From Amaurobius ferox (taxonomy: Eukaryota > Arthropoda > Arachnida > Araneae > Amaurobiidae): 64,000 bases of DNA. The DNA is taken from positions 82,711,679-82,775,678 of the forward strand of contig OX578137.1 of NCBI GenBank assembly GCA_951213105.1, given 5' to 3'. Below, piece after piece: positions 63,426-64,000 of this stretch; the first letter of the stretch is position 1; every line of letters starts with the position of its first letter. Below the pieces are notes generated by a model that worked only from the letters and a program-made list of their open reading frames with translations, did no database searches and was not told where the DNA came from. The position numbers were made by a program, and so were the translations under genes.

Positions 63426-63490
63426 CCATGGTTACTGCCCATGGTTACTGTCTATGGTTACTGCCCATGGTTACTGTCCATGGTTACTGC
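63426..63490 (+). repeat. 13-bp tandem repeat, five units
   Basis: Unit CCATGGTTACTGY (one unit starts CT). The last base alternates C, T, C, T, C, so the true period may be 26 bp. Confidence 0.9.
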
Positions 63491-63861
63491 CCCTTGTGCA
63501 AATAACCAGACAAGAGTGAAAGTCCCTAACAACCGACTTTGTACTTAACAAATGTTAAAATTGTGATTGCATGTTCAATTAACCACTACATAAATGGGAA
63601 ATAAGAAATATGAGTTATTGACACAAAGGCATGACACGAATCGGCCCCAAGTTAAAACTATGAACTGCCCCAGTTGTTTTTAAAATCATTAAATGAAACG
63701 GAAAATGATTGATTAAAAATCCAGCGATACCCAGATCAATACGCCATATAAATCAAAAGTACAAAATTATTTCTTATCACCTGATTATAAGTCACAACAT
63801 CATTTTCTTTTAATTCATAAGCAGTTTACTATTTTGTCATTCTTATAATTGAGCAAACTAG
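63491..63861. other. No recognised feature
   Basis: AT-rich spacer before the SINE at the window edge. Confidence 0.4.
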
Positions 63862-64000
63862 GGATGGGGTAGCCCAGTTGTTAGCGTGCGGGGAATGATC
63901 TCGGACAACCCTAATCGATAACCGGCTCCGTCCAAAATGTCCTCGTGTTCCTGTAGAGGACAGGCTCGTTAAATATGTGGGTCTCTATATCCTTCCAAGA
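63862..64000 (+). mobile_element. S1-type SINE, cut by the window edge
   Basis: A box GGTAGCCCAGTTGTTAGCGT, a degraded B box (cctaatcgataacc), then body words shared with S1 (GTTAAATATGTGGGTC, TCCTTCCAAGA). More diverged than the 37.9-39.3 kb copies. Confidence 0.65.

Overview
The window is AT-rich, intron- or intergenic-like DNA from a eukaryote, and most of what can be recognised in it is transposable-element sequence. I see no intact host protein-coding gene, no rRNA and no convincing functional tRNA. The mix of elements (non-autonomous Helitrons, irritans-type mariner, Tc1, Penelope-like reverse transcriptase, tRNA-derived SINEs with an (AAC)n tail, a LINE 3' end with a C-x2-C...H...C motif) points to an arthropod. 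A spider or other arachnid is my best guess from memory of such repeats; the sequence does not prove it.

Layout. 1-250: tRNA-like SINE head, minus strand. 3193-12192: three Helitrons joined head to tail with no spacer; a fourth lies alone at 19760-22093. 22388-27574: four copies of an unnamed ~0.95 kb repeat, called family Z here. One copy is nested in another, and both a LINE 3' end and a 95-bp retroposed tail have inserted into them. 28050-28680: a repeat (family W) carrying a near-perfect 171-bp inverted duplication with SINE tails at its centre. 29624-30082: a (TA)n tract. 30424-31540: broken Penelope-like reverse transcriptase, minus strand. 34-40 kb: SINE and Z copies, including an old Z copy split by a cluster of four full-length SINEs. 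42354-43284: another Z. 43846-44750: internally deleted mariner. 45131-46177: Tc1 relic with ~85-bp inverted repeats, one of them split by a 136-bp insertion that carries a hammerhead-like core. 47069-47358: possible piggyBac N-terminal relic. 50-51.3 kb: tandem repeats. 54345-60802: two more Z copies around SINE heads and a probable solo LTR with heat-shock-element matches, TATA box and initiator. The right edge enters another SINE.

How the parts relate. The coding relics (RT, mariner, Tc1, LINE, piggyBac) are all broken and none could supply activity now. The non-autonomous families (Helitron, Z, SINE) carry little or no coding sequence and depend on enzymes encoded elsewhere. Nesting gives relative ages: Z6 is older than the SINEs inside it, Z2 is older than Z3, and Tc1 is older than the insertion in its terminal repeat. 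The observations most worth following are the fold-back duplication with SINE tails, the Helitron array whose junctions do not fit independent insertions, the very short retroposed tails with clear target-site duplications, and a ~21-nt repeated block shared by the Helitrons and family Z. All identities were judged by eye, and boundaries of diverged copies may be off by tens of bases.
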